This document shows, piece after piece, positions 32,669 through 44,157 of a stretch of 64,000 nt of DNA; position 1 is the first letter of the stretch; each line of letters starts with the position of its first letter. A model generated the notes under the pieces. It worked only from the letters and a program-made list of their open reading frames with translations. It searched no databases and was not told the origin of the DNA. The stretch is taken from positions 1,302,001-1,366,000 of the forward strand of contig CP099421.1 of the NCBI GenBank assembly GCA_024114885.1, in the 5' to 3' direction. Made by a program: the position numbers and the translations under genes. The stretch comes from Septoria linicola (taxonomy: Eukaryota; Ascomycota; Dothideomycetes; Mycosphaerellales; Mycosphaerellaceae).

Positions 32669-34445
32669 CTAAAGCTTCGAAGCATCTGCATCTTTGGCAG
32701 CGCTATCCTTGAGCTCTTTCGCTTCTGCCGAGTGTCCAGCTTCTTCTTCTTCGTCCTATTGATGTTGTTAGCAAGTGTTGCTTCAAAACCGATGCTCACA
32801 GATCAAAACTTACCGCCAACCACCCCTTACACATAGAAACTGCCTTCTCCCACTTCTTGAACAGTTTCTTACTCGCAGCCTCCTCCATCGTCGGCTCGAA
32901 TTTCGTCTCGCCTGCAGTGTTGATCTCCTTGAGCTCGCCAAAGTCTTTCCATACTCCAGCTGCGAAGCCAGCAGCAATTGCCGCTCCGAGCGCGGTAGTT
33001 TCTCGCATCTTGGGTCGCACGATGGGAATACGCACGAGGTCGGCTTGAGTTTGCATGCATAGCGCAGAGTTGCTCATGCCGCCGTCGACTTTGAGTTCGG
33101 CGAGTTTGTGGCCGCTGTCTTTTTCCATGGCGTCGAGGATGGCTTTGGTTTGGAAGCAGACGGCTTCGAGGGTGGCGCGGGCGATGTGGCCGCGTTTGGT
33201 GTGGTGTGTTATACCGAACTGTTGTCACGATTAGTTGGTTCATGTGAGAGAGGGCTTGGTCCTTACCATCGTTCCGTGAGCATCGTCGATCCAATAAGGT
33301 GCGAACAGACCACTAAATGCAGTGACGAAGACGAGGCCGCCGTTGTCTGGCACTTGCTCAGCGAGCTCTGTGATCTTATGGCTAGCGTGGCTGAAGCCAA
33401 GGTTCTCCATTAAGAACTTGACACCGGAGCCGGCTACTGCAATACTGCCCTCTAGAGCGTATACAGGCTTGCCGAAGTCGTACGCTACTGTTGCGAGCAG
33501 TCCGTGCGTAGAGATCACTGGCTTCTCACCAACATTGTACAGCAAGAAACATCCAGTTCCGTATGTATTCTTCGCAGCACCAGGTTCGAAACCCTTCTGA
33601 CCAACAAGTGCCGCCGATTGATCGCCAAGGCAGCCCATGATTGGAAAGCCCTTGAGGGAGCCTGATTGTAATTTCCCGAATGACTTCGCGTCAGAGGAGC
33701 GCACAATCTCCGGGAGATGGACTTTGCGGATGTCGAACTCGTATGAGAAGAAGTCGAGCATTTGCTCGCTGTACTTCAGGGTGTGGATATCCATGAACAT
33801 GGTTCTGCTGGCGTTTGTTGGGTCGGAGACAAATACATTGTTCGAAGGGCCGCCGTTCAGCTTGTATATCAGCCATGCGTCGATAGTGCCAAATGCTAGT
33901 GTTCCTGCCTCGTACGCTTTCTTGACCTTCTCTTCGTTCTTGAGCAGCCATAATAGCTTGGTGACCGAGGGATATGTGGAGATTGGCAACCCACAGACAT
34001 CAGTCAGCTTGTCGCTGTCAGGTCGAGCTTTGAGTTCTCGTGCAAGTGCTGCCGTCCGCGTGTCGGTCCATACGATTGCGTTGTACAATGGCTCGCCGGT
34101 CTTATTATCCCAGACCACCGTCGTTTCGCGCTGGTTGGTGATGCCAATGGCTTTGATGCTATCTCTCGAGTGACCGTCCTTCTCGAACTTCTCAAGCGCT
34201 CCATCTATGCAGTTCTGAACGGACTGTACGATCTCCTCAGGATCATGCTCGTGCCAGCTGAGCGGGTATCAATGGATGCTGTGTGCAAGAACGATGGCTT
34301 CAACATACCCGGGGTTAGGATAGATCTGGCTGAACTCTTCTTGGTGAACTGCAACAGGCTCTCCTGCCTTATCGAATATCAAGAAACGGGAACTGGTTGT
34401 GCCTTGATCAATGCTACCAACGAAGACTTCTTCCGAGGGTGCCAT
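32669..34445 (-). CDS. GUT1: Glycerol kinase with a C-terminal SKL encoded by a separate last exon
   Basis: FGGY-family kinase that phosphorylates glycerol to glycerol-3-phosphate. Exons 34445-34309, 34257-33267, 33218-32814 and 32755-32669; introns 51, 48 and 58 nt; 539 aa. Motifs in order: [12 protein letters not shown] (phosphate-binding), [52 protein letters not shown], the sugar-kinase signature region with FSGLFAPYW, and [17 protein letters not shown]. The 29-codon last exon encodes a charged linker and ends DADASKL before TAG. SKL is a canonical peroxisomal PTS1. If the last intron (32756-32813) is retained, the frame ends VSFDL and has no PTS1. Family function is secure; peroxisomal location is inference. 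Its start faces an aquaglyceroporin gene 1.9 kb away. Confidence 0.93.
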
Positions 34446-36321
34446 TCTTGCGGTGCGATCTTGTACAGTTGAATACACAAGCGAGTCGACTATTGAATAC
34501 GCAGGAGTAGGAGATTTATGTGACAATGCTCGCGTGCCAGACGCGGCAGCTCTTTGTTTATGACCACATGTTAACAGTACCGAGCTGTCACGAGCAGCTC
34601 CACGAAGCTGTCGCTTGGAAGCATGTGAAAATAGCTCCTTTGTGCCCCGCCAGAGTTGGGGGACACGTCCAAAGGAATGCTGCCCGCATCTGAGTTTAGA
34701 CCACCTGATCATGGTAAAGCGCCGAGATCAGGTGGGCATTACGCTGTTCCGCGACCGCGTAAGATTTCCAAGACTCGTGGCTTACCTGTTCACGTGCGCT
34801 CGGCTTAGGTATCGCCGAAAGCTCAATGCCTGCGGCCGCAACAATGAAGAACGTGTCGTAAGTTATGTGGTGAGACTGTGCCGGATGAACTGCTCGTGAT
34901 GGCGCTGTTGGCGCTGTCGTGGCGCCGTTTGATGGTTCGAAAATTGCGCAACCCCAGTACAGCAAGAACCGTTCTGCCGGCTTGAGCCAAGATGCCCCGC
35001 TATAATTGGCTCGAGCTTTCGTGTTCTCCAGATGCACTCCAGTTCGGGGGTGGAGCGAAGTCCACTTTCACGGTGGAATGCTGGGGATTGCGTTCAGTCA
35101 AATCGGCCCTTCGAGACTTCACCTTAACATCGTGGTGAACAAGGCCTCGAACTCATATCAGGGCAACGATGCTGCACTGCGACCACGAAATACAGGAAGC
35201 GAGTCCGCACCTGCAGCACGCCACATGTCTTGACTGCCCTCAATAGCTTTCGTTTAAGCTCGTAGTGCCTTTAGCCTTGACTTTCCACCCGAATCTCCGA
35301 TGTGACATTGAGCTCGCCGTGGAAGCCAGTAGCATCCATTGGTACCTTGAGACAATGCTGGACCAGCTCATCGACTGGTCAGAATTGCGGAGAACCATGC
35401 CAGCAAGGCCATGCGGCAGTTCATGTCAGCGTCTGCAGGCGAAGTCTTTCAGAACTTCCAGAACACGCATGTGCATTTCGCGCCGATTATTCACCAAGAA
35501 ACTCCCGCTTGGCCTCTGCGTGATCCCTCGCACCTCGCCGTGTGTACGTTTGCACAAAGCATAAGCAATTGATGACGAGCGAAGGCCCGTAATCTTTGGC
35601 ATCATGATCTCTGATGACCTTGAATCGGTGGTAGCCGTGCAACACCTGTCGAGGCACAAAGAGAAACATGCCCGGGAGGTGGTCTGGCAAGCCAGGTCAT
35701 GGGTACCGTTCTCCGACAACGTAGGTGCATGGCATTGAAGTGACATTGTTCCACTTCAAACGCCAACAAGGGGAAATATTCTAGTTGGTGGCGTTATCAA
35801 GGGCTACAACTGCGAACGGCCTGCCTTCTTTGTTCGAGCAGAGTTCCGGCTCGCGGGGTGCTCACACTCGATGCGGTCAGGCGTAGAATGTCTGCACCAG
35901 AGGCTGGGGCGATTAAAGCGGCATAGCAGCATGGCAGCTACTTGGCCGCAGGATCCCGGTTGTTAAGCTGTCCGTCAGAGTAACAGCTTCTCAGCTTTTG
36001 CTGACAGCTCCTGTTGAGCCTATATGAGGAGCACGCGAGTGCCCTGCAGAACCAAGCGCGTATAGCTGACCGGCCGCGGCACAGATCGGCCATCAGAAAA
36101 GACTTGTCGGTTGCATCATATATCCAGTGTTCAGCTACCTACCGACGTTTAGCGATAGAGAGGAAAACCTCGATTGTGACCATCTCTTGATAGTCCTTTG
36201 GCCCTACCGTCGGTCTCTACGTGGACTCGCTCATCAGGCTTTGTCTGTGCTCCAGTAACCTATACATTTATTGTTCTTTGTGCCACGCAGGTCTCGAGGG
36301 CGTCGTCAGGGAAGACACAAG
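34446..36321. promoter_or_regulatory. Long divergent region between glycerol kinase and aquaglyceroporin
   Basis: Nearly 1.9 kb with no supported gene; the short frames (for example 35265-35564 and 35746-35426) lack family features. It presumably holds both promoters. Possible stress and carbon-control sites are present, such as AGGGG near 35769-35773 (STRE-like) and GGGG-containing stretches near 34655 and 35081, but such short motifs are expected by chance at this length. Confidence 0.45.
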
Positions 36322-37705
36322 ATGGCTGGCAATCAGCAATCACCGACACTCCAGCACGACTTCCAATTCGAAAAGCAGAACTTACAGGAGAACGGTGTCA
36401 TGAGTATCACACACAAGGAGCGACGCTCTGGCTCAGACCAAATGTCCGATGGCACAGCTGCTACTGCGGTCTCCTCCGCCTTCGCTGAAACGGGTGCACC
36501 AATCAATCGAAGTCAAACGGCAGAACTCAAGAAAGAGTCAAACGCAGCATTGACGTGGTCCAGGATCCGTCGAGCTCTGCGTGATCCATTCTCTGAGTTT
36601 ATGGGGATGTGAGTGTCGACTGCCAGGCAAGCTCATACTCTCGGCTGCAGCTAATGGTACTCAGGTTCATTCTCATCATGTTTGGAGATGGTGTTGTGGC
36701 CCAGGTTGTCTTGAGTAGAGGAGAAAAGGGTGACTACCAGTCCATCTCATGGGGCTGGGGTATCGGAGTAAGTCGAATCATGTGTCCCAACACATCGGTC
36801 CGTCGTTAATCTCGTCCAGGTCATGCTTGGTGTGTACGCTTCCGGTATCTCAGGAGGTCACATCAATCCGGCAGTTACGTTCGCCAATTGCATCTACAGG
36901 GGCTTCCCCTGGGCCAAGTTTCCAGTCTACATGCTGTCCCAGGTCCTTGGAGCAATGGCTGCTGCTGCCGTAGTGTATGGTAACTACAAGTCCGCCATCG
37001 ATGAGTTTGAAGGCGGTGTTGGCATCCGGACTGTCACTGGAGAGAACTCTTCCGCTGGAGTCTTCTGCACCTACCCAGCCCCGTTCATGACCCGGACTGG
37101 CATGTTCTTTTCGGAATTTATTGCCAGTACACTCCTGATGTTCTTGATCTACGCCATCAAGGATGACCACAACATTGGTGCAAAGAACCTGACTCCACTG
37201 GCCCTTTTCTTCATCATCTTCGGAATTGGTGCTTGCTTCGGATGGGAGACTGGCTATGCAATCAACCTTGCTCGTGACTTTGGTCCTCGTCTGGTCTCGT
37301 ACATGATCGGCTATGGCACTGAAGTCTGGTCCGCGGGTGGCTAGTGAGTTGATCAATCCCCTCCAGTTCTTGCTTTTGCTGACCTTCTCCACAGTTACTT
37401 CTGGATCCCAATGGTAGCTCCGTTCCTAGGCTGCACCTTCGGCGGATTTCTCTACGATGTCCTGCTCTTCACGGGCCAGAGTCCGGTACGTAACGACTTG
37501 AAATGTCCCTCTAGGCGCCTCGGTGCCTATACGAGCCTTTTGCCCCTTAGTTCACTTTTGGCTATGTTCCCTGCCCTCGAATCGCACTGCTGACACTCCA
37601 CAGATCAATACCCCAATGTGGGGTTTGTACAGATTCGTACCAAGCCTGCGAAGGAAGTATGCTGGCATGAGTTGGGACGAAGAAACCCTGAAAAACGACG
37701 ACTGA
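36322..37705 (+). CDS. Aquaglyceroporin (MIP family, Fps1-like)
   Basis: Major-intrinsic-protein channel for glycerol and water in the plasma membrane. Five exons: 36322-36608, 36665-36767, 36820-37343, 37395-37485 and 37604-37705, 368 aa, every junction in phase. A ~90-residue hydrophilic N-terminal extension precedes six membrane helices. The first pore loop is GGHINPAVT (canonical NPA); the second reads GYAINLARDFGPR, with Leu in place of Pro but with the Asp after Arg that marks glycerol-permeable members. FSEFMGM and ASGISGGH are further MIP signatures. Yeast Fps1 gates glycerol efflux under osmotic change. The divergent glycerol kinase neighbour supports a role in glycerol uptake or release. 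Confidence 0.92.
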
Positions 37706-39012
37706 AATCTCTCCATGGTCTGACTCCGGATTTGTTCGACCTATCCGTGGCATTGAGAATCAGGAGTGACTCTTGAAGAATGAGCTCATTCATCGAGAAA
37801 GAAGACGTGTGGTCAACCTCGCGTTCGCCCTACGAAGTTCTGCCGCCCCACTGGCATCATCCCTGCAATCATCGCAGGACGGCACGCCGTCGACGCAGCG
37901 TGTGCGACTTGCCACGTTGATATCGGTGAGCTATGCATGATGATGAATGTCATGGCAGCATTCAATGCATCGTGTAGAGGTCGTTGTCGACTTGGAATGT
38001 GCAGGTCAAAAGGACTACTTCTGCGAGGCAGGAGCTAGGCAGCTGCTGTTGCCATACTTCGAACAAGTCGCAGGACATGGCAATACTCAACTTCTGATCT
38101 ATTTTTTTGAGCGATTGACGCTCAGCTGGTCGAAGACCATTGCGGCCTGATTTGCTGCTTGTCATTGCTGTTGATGCCCGACAGGCGGGCACGAACTAGC
38201 AAATCTCAGTCGAAGCGACGAGAATATAGGCCCAAGAACCTTTCATGCTCATACTTTGCTCGTGCCGCGCGACCGCCATGTCCCTCATGATACAGTATGT
38301 TGTGGAGTCTGAGCAACTGCGAATCCTTGGCAGCCATTTTTCGAAGAGTTCGAAATTTGGCTTTCGGGCACATCCATAATAGATCCACCACGCCTCCTTG
38401 TCACTCGAACCTGTTTTTCACACACCTTTCCCACAACGTAACAAGAAATGTCGCTCAGCCACCACAAATCCTCACTCTGCAGTTTGAGGCTTGCGCGTCG
38501 CAGACCAAGACAGCCACAGGAGCTCTCGAAATGAAAGATCGCCACACTTGTGACGAAGATGACCATGTTCAGACAGCTCCAGATCTTGGATCCTGTGGCA
38601 CACAGCTGACCAGCTCGAGCTGAAGAGCACGACCACTGAGGCACTGGCGATCCAGACGCCCACTTCCTTGATTCCAGCTCCTCTTCGGTCGGCAATGACG
38701 AACATAGCCTGAGGCTCTACGGCCGATCGCTGCGTTAACGCGTTGCTTGTGTTCACGTGGATGGCCTTTGGAGCAACAGCTGTGCTGCCATTGAGCAGGT
38801 ACTAGCTGAATCCGCGTGCTGTGACGTCGAGCTATGGCTGCAGACGCGCAACTGCGTAGCTGCATGGCGTGACTCTGGTCCAACTTGTTGAAGTCTGGGC
38901 TGAACGATGCCGGACTGCCAGTATATAAACAGTGCTAAGTACTGCTCTGCCGTGCTTTCTCCCACATTCTCCAGAAACACTTGAAAATACTCTAAAAAAG
39001 CAATCAACAATC
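37706..39012. other. Intergenic region upstream of the repetitive stress protein
   Basis: 1.3 kb with no convincing gene on either strand; the minus-strand frames at 38285-38883 are short and overlapping and show no domain. The right end is the promoter of the DDR48-like gene. Confidence 0.5.
38922..38929 (+). promoter_or_regulatory. TATA box of the DDR48-like gene
   Basis: TATATAAA lies 84 bp upstream of the ATG at 39013, a usual distance for a fungal TATA element. TATA-type promoters are common in strongly inducible stress genes, which fits the gene family. Confidence 0.6.
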
Positions 39013-40408
39013 ATGTCTTACGGTGGAAACGACAACGACAGCTACGGCAGCTCCAGTAAGCTCCCACCATGAAGACATCTCACTGGCCTAGACAGTCTTA
39101 TCTAATCGGTACATCAGACCGCCAAGGACAGAGTGAAGGATATGGTGTATGTACCCTGCACACTATCAATGCTCATTGGCCGCAGGATATGAACTTATCA
39201 GTCGCAGGATGATCGCGTAGACGATCGCGATACTGGAATCGTTGGCGGCCGCAGCGGACGCCTTGACAATGACTCCCATGGCAGCAGCGGTCGCACTGGA
39301 GGTCTCGATAATGACTCCTATGGCAGCAGTGGCCGCACTGGAGGTCTAGACAATGACTCCTACGGCAGCAGTGGCCGCACCGGAGGCTTTGACAACGATT
39401 CCTACGGCAGCTCTGGTCGCACCGGAGGCATCGACAACGATTCGTTGGGCAGCAGTGGCCGCACAGGAGGCATCGGCAGCGACTCTTATGGCAGCAGCCG
39501 CACAGGAGGCATTGGCAACGATTCGGACTCCTATGGTAGTGGTGGCGCTCGCACTGGTGGCATCGGAGGGAGCGACTCCTACGGCAGCAGTGGAAACGAT
39601 ACTTATGGCGTAAGTGTGCATGAGCCTCGTCGATCAAAGATAACGCATCTATATATGAGCACATTCGCTAACCTTTCCGCAGAGGTAAGCAACAATGGCA
39701 GAACTATCAGGCACACACAGTGGTCCTGGTTGGGGTAACAAAACATCAGGTACTGAGAATCTTCTTAGCAACGATAACCGTGGTGTCGCCGACAAGGCCA
39801 AGGACAAGCTCTCGAGCTCGCGAACCGACGCTCCAGATGATCCGATCACTGGCCGTAACGTAGACCAGAGCAGCACTGGAAGGTCGGGAGGCCTTGATGA
39901 CGACTCGTACGGTAGCTCCAACCGCACTGGCGCAGGAGGCTACGGCACATCAAGCTCCAACTATGATGACAACTCATCAAGCAACTACGGGGGTCAAGAC
40001 AACCGATCCCTCACCGAGAAGGCCAAGGACAAGCTGTCCAAGGACCGCAGTGACAGGTAATGTCATTCGAGACACTATATGGGAGCTGAATTGACCAAAG
40101 AATCAGACCTGACAACGAGTTGACTGGAAAGAACTATGGCGAAGACAACGACCGCTCGTATGGCTCGTCTGGCAACGATAACAATAACAAGCCATCTTTG
40201 GTACGCATACTCCTGGCAGGTACATGATCGACTCCTGCTAACGTTCATCGTGTCACAGATGGATAAGGTCAAGGACAAGGTCGGTCTCAACAAGGACAAG
40301 AATGACAACTCCTACGGTTCGTCAGACAACTATGGCAGTTCGGGTCGGAACGACAACTCCTATGGTTCGGACAACTATGGCAGCTCTGGCCGTAGCGACA
40401 ACTACTAG
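39013..40408 (+). CDS. DDR48-like repetitive hydrophilic stress protein
   Basis: Low-complexity protein rich in Gly, Ser, Asn, Asp and Tyr. Exon 1 (39013-39055), exon 2 (39118-39146) and exon 3 (39208-39609) encode MSYGGNDNDSYGSS and then about eight units of the form DNDSYGSSGRTGG. The downstream part (39769-40056, 40107-40200, 40259-40408) adds more SYGSS units and three helical, charged repeats: DKAKDKLSS, EKAKDKLSK and DKVKDKVGL. The units resemble the SYGSSN repeats of yeast Ddr48, a stress-induced protein; function is inferred. The join between the two parts is unusual: the acceptor at 39682 is followed by AG, then GTAAGC. A 2-nt microexon (39683-39684) makes a fully consistent 335-aa frame. 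Without it the first part stops at TAA 39686-39688 and a second frame begins at ATG 39695. Confidence 0.7.
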
Positions 40409-41351
40409 AGGACGCACAGCTAGCTGCTGAGGCGCAATGATGAATGAATCAATGAAGATAGCGACAGAATGAAGAACGCTTTAAGCAGTATCGTATACCA
40501 TATATCGATCTCGTGGTCATGATGACTCGCAGTGCCAGTGTTGCCAATTATCCAGGCATGAAATTGGAAGGTGCATTCCACTCAAATCATGGTTTGTGTG
40601 TCTACAGTCTCCTGGTCATGTCATGTAGTCTGTTTAGATCAGCAAGATGGCGGTCGGGTCTCAAACGTTTCTGTGCTACTCTGCCAGCTCAACCAAACAC
40701 GTCCGCTGTTGTGCACCGTTTGCTGTTCGAGCAAGATTTTATGCGCGTGCAGCACAAAAGTTGGAGCTCGCGTCAAGAGGATCGAAGATGTCGTCGGAAC
40801 TTCATGTTGATTGATCATGCGTCAATGTCAGTTGAAATCGCCGATGGTCTGCAAATGTCCACCGTACGCTGTCAACAGGACTCTTTGTCCCAATTGCGTG
40901 CATCTGCAGAGGATGTCTCTAGATTCAGCAATCGCGTCGTGCCAGGATCGTACGCGCGAGATGATATGCGAGAAGACGCGTAAATAACAAGAAAACGAGA
41001 CGCAAAGCAGGAAGCGAAGCGAAAGTGGTGTGCTGTTCGTGCCCGATCGATCTCCACGACGTCGATTTCAGCCTCCGCCTCTAATTCCATGTTCCGCCCA
41101 AGCAGGAGCGTTCCAAGAAACTCGTTAATGATTGTCGCGGCATGATTGTCCGTTGTTGTGAACTGTGCTCTCTGCACCTATTGCCCATCTCCACACCTCT
41201 CCTACCAACAGTAGACCAGCAGACTCTCTGATCGCAGAACCACATCCGCGTGCACCGAGAGCTCGCGATTGTGGCAGTACACCATGGCCAGGTGTGGCTT
41301 GTTGCCCTAACTACAACCTGGAATAAGCTCTGCGATCGACGAAGACCTACG
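40409..41351. other. Intergenic region upstream of SSK1
   Basis: About 940 bp holding the 3' end of the stress-protein gene and the SSK1 promoter. The plus-strand frame 40513-40983 has no domain and no codon pattern like its neighbours; I do not call it a gene. Confidence 0.45.
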
Positions 41352-44157
41352 ATGGCTCGTTTCTCACTCAGGCCCATCTTACGCCGTCTGTCCTCGAAGC
41401 ACTCGACGACCGCCGACTCGACCAAAAGCGACGGCAGCGACAATAGCACTGCGGCCACCTCTGCGTCCCCGTCGCCTTCTCCTGACGTGCGATCTTCTTC
41501 TCGGCGTAGGCCCCGCAAGACACGCTCGTTGGCCCAGCTCAAGGACAAATTTCGGCAACAGCAGCAGCAGGACGCTGCCCGTCCACCTACACCTCAGGGA
41601 TCACGCGCTAGTAGCGTGAGCGTGATAGACGAGGGACTCGAAAGCACGACGACACAGCAGCGAGATATCGACAACCTCCACGACGACAACGACGACAACA
41701 CGCAACAGACTGCGGAGCATCTGCGCGATCCGACTCGTTCCCCCAGCCAAACTCTGAGCGACACCTCCGACACCCGTCACGAGAAGCTTGATAGCGCGGG
41801 CCAGGAAACACTATCGCAGCCCACGACCCCATCGCCGCCATTGTTGAAGCTCGATGTTGCCGCTGTACCCGTGAATCCATTGCTGACCGTAGAGGAGCCC
41901 ACTCCCGAGGCGCTGGGCAGTGGGCCGCGAAGACGAGATATTTCGGAGTGAGTACAGCTTCTAAACCTATGCACGTACTTTCTGCATTGTTCACACTACA
42001 CTTTCTGTGGAGCTCGTTTCGGCGACTCACATAATGTCGTGCAACGATGCACTCGGAGCAATCATTGTGCTAGCGTGAACTTCACTGACAGTGACTTGTC
42101 ACAGCTTCGAGCGGCGGCCGACTTGCTCGACTGGATCCCAACACCGAGATCACGGCCTCAGCTTACGATTGGGAGGGCCGCTATCGCAGACTACGTCGCA
42201 TCAGAGTCTGGCCGGAACCCGCGGAACAGGCGAGCGTGAACAGAGCCTCGTGGGCAGTCCCAATGCTAAGATCGTGAGGACTACCATCAACGCTCCTGCT
42301 CACGACGAGCATCCACTTACGAGCGCCTCGACAACCGCACCCAGCGCTCTACCAACAGCATCTCTCACGAAATATTTTACACAAAGCATTCCGGATATGG
42401 CGGCTATGCTCAATCGTAAGATTTGGGTGAAGCGACCAAATGCCTCCGCTACACTGGTTCAGATACGGGAAGATGACCTGGTCGATGATGTTCGAGACAT
42501 GATATTGAGGAAATATGCGAACTCGCTTGGCAGGACCTTTGACGCACCTGACCTCACGCTGACCATTGTCACGAGGTCGGAACATGCTGGACCACGCAGC
42601 TCTCGCATGCTCGGACCAGAGGAGGAGATGAGCCGGACGATAGACTCTTACTACCCAGGTGGACAGACTGTTGACGAGGCTTTGATAATAGATTTGCCCC
42701 AGAAGAAGACACCACGACCTTCACCACGGGCCATACATCACAGCTATCACGCCTTAGACGAATTTCGACCCCCAGAGACTGGCACGGACTATTTCCCTCC
42801 CATGCCTGTCAACGTGCAGCCTGCGTTACCTCCTCACCTGGCGCGCGAACACCATGGGACATTGGCAGGCGACCATCCTCGGTCGATATCAGTTCTAAAC
42901 ACGGGACAAGTACCTCCGCTACCATCGCCCGGGGCAGCTGGCCGAAGGCATCGCTCCGAGCGGGAACATCGACCGCGGATTGGTAGACAGCATACTTCTT
43001 CGCCGACGATCATAACGCATGGGTCTCATGCTGGGCAACCCAACGGGCCTGTATCTGCGATCCCTCCCACACATCTTTCACGCTCGACTAGGCCTCGGGT
43101 AGATTCCTCCGCTTCTGAGGCAACTCATCGCCATGATGTTCCGGCAGCTCCACCTCTCCCAACACCTCCAGCGCCTGAAGCGGGCCCAACTGGCAAACCC
43201 AATTCGAACCCACCTACACCGAACACCGTCGTCCCGAATGGATTGCGTGGCGCTCGTCCTCGCAAAAACCGTAAGCCTACACCGGACAAGCTGTCTAAGG
43301 GACGATCGGGCACGCCACAGCTGGACATATACAATCCCAACCCAAATCTGAGCGGCTTGTCGAGCGTACTGGACGGCTCAGTGCCGCCAATTAACGTATT
43401 GATCGTCGAGGACAATATCATTAACTTGAGGATTTTGGAGGGACTGATGAAGAGACTCAAGGTGAGATGGCAGACCGCGATGAACGGACAAATCGCAGTG
43501 GACAAGTGGAAAACAGGAGGCTATCACTTGGTCCTCATGGACATTCAGATGCCAGTCATGAACGGACTCCAGGCAACGAAAGAAATTAGGCGACTTGAAC
43601 GAGTCAATGGAATTGGTGTGTTCAGCGCCACGCCTGGCAGTGCTACCGAGAATGGTCCTCCGGATCAGAATGGCAGCGAGAAAGAGCACAAGCCAGAGGA
43701 TGACAAACTGGACATGTCGAATAACTCGTTTAAGTCACCCATTATTATCGTGGCGCTTACTGCCTCATCGCTGCAGTCTGACCGTCACGAGGCTCTGGCC
43801 GCAGGATGCAACGACTTCTTGACTAAACCAGTCAACTTCGTCTGGCTTGAACGCAAAGTCAAGGAATGGGGATGCATGCAAGCGCTTATTGATTACGATG
43901 GCTGGCGGCAGTGGAAGGACTTTGCGGAGAAGGAAAATGCTGGCAAGAGCGAGGAACAAAAGCAGAAGGAACGAGAACAGGAGGAGAAGCAAAAGACCAA
44001 GATGGCGAAGATGGCAATATTGCAAGAGAAGCAGCGCAAGACCGCGGAAGCACAGGCTAAGGAGAAAGAGCGCAAGAAGCGCGAAAGCCTGGGCGAGACT
44101 TTGCCTCCGCCTGTCGGTCCTGAGGAGCCCCCAGTCGCGAACGGTACCGTTGCATGA
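41352..44157 (+). CDS. SSK1: HOG-pathway response regulator Ssk1
   Basis: Response regulator that activates the MAPKKK of the osmostress (HOG) cascade when it is not phosphorylated by the Sln1-Ypd1 phosphorelay. Exons 41352-41947 and 42105-44157, 882 aa. The N-terminal half is disordered; a conserved fungal Ssk1 block reads NRKIWVKRPNASATLVQIREDDLVDD and later YYPGGQTVDEALIID. The receiver domain follows (VLIVEDNIINLRILEGLMKRL), with phospho-acceptor Asp 678 in LVLMDIQMPVMNG and the conserved lysine in FLTKPVN. A Ser/Asn-rich insertion sits between receiver strands 3 and 4, as in other fungal Ssk1. After the receiver come a Lys/Glu-rich coiled coil and a Pro-rich tail. The alternative second receiver protein Skn7 would carry an HSF-type domain, absent here. 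Confidence 0.93.

Noticed and set aside
39208..39609. Regular 39-nt repeats considered as a CRISPR or satellite array
   Set aside because: The repeats keep a reading frame, vary at synonymous positions and encode a DDR48-like protein.
39173..39664. Cys/Arg/His-rich minus-strand frame with strong internal repeats
   Set aside because: It is the antisense of the SYGSSGRTGG repeats; the periodicity comes from the plus-strand gene.
40513..40983. 156-codon plus-strand frame between the stress-protein gene and SSK1
   Set aside because: Amino-acid composition is irregular with no known motif, and it lies where a promoter is expected.
42105..42240. Alternative frame at the start of SSK1 exon 2 that reads like a helical segment
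   Set aside because: It ends at a stop after about 45 codons; only the other frame joins exon 1 in phase and runs into the receiver domain.
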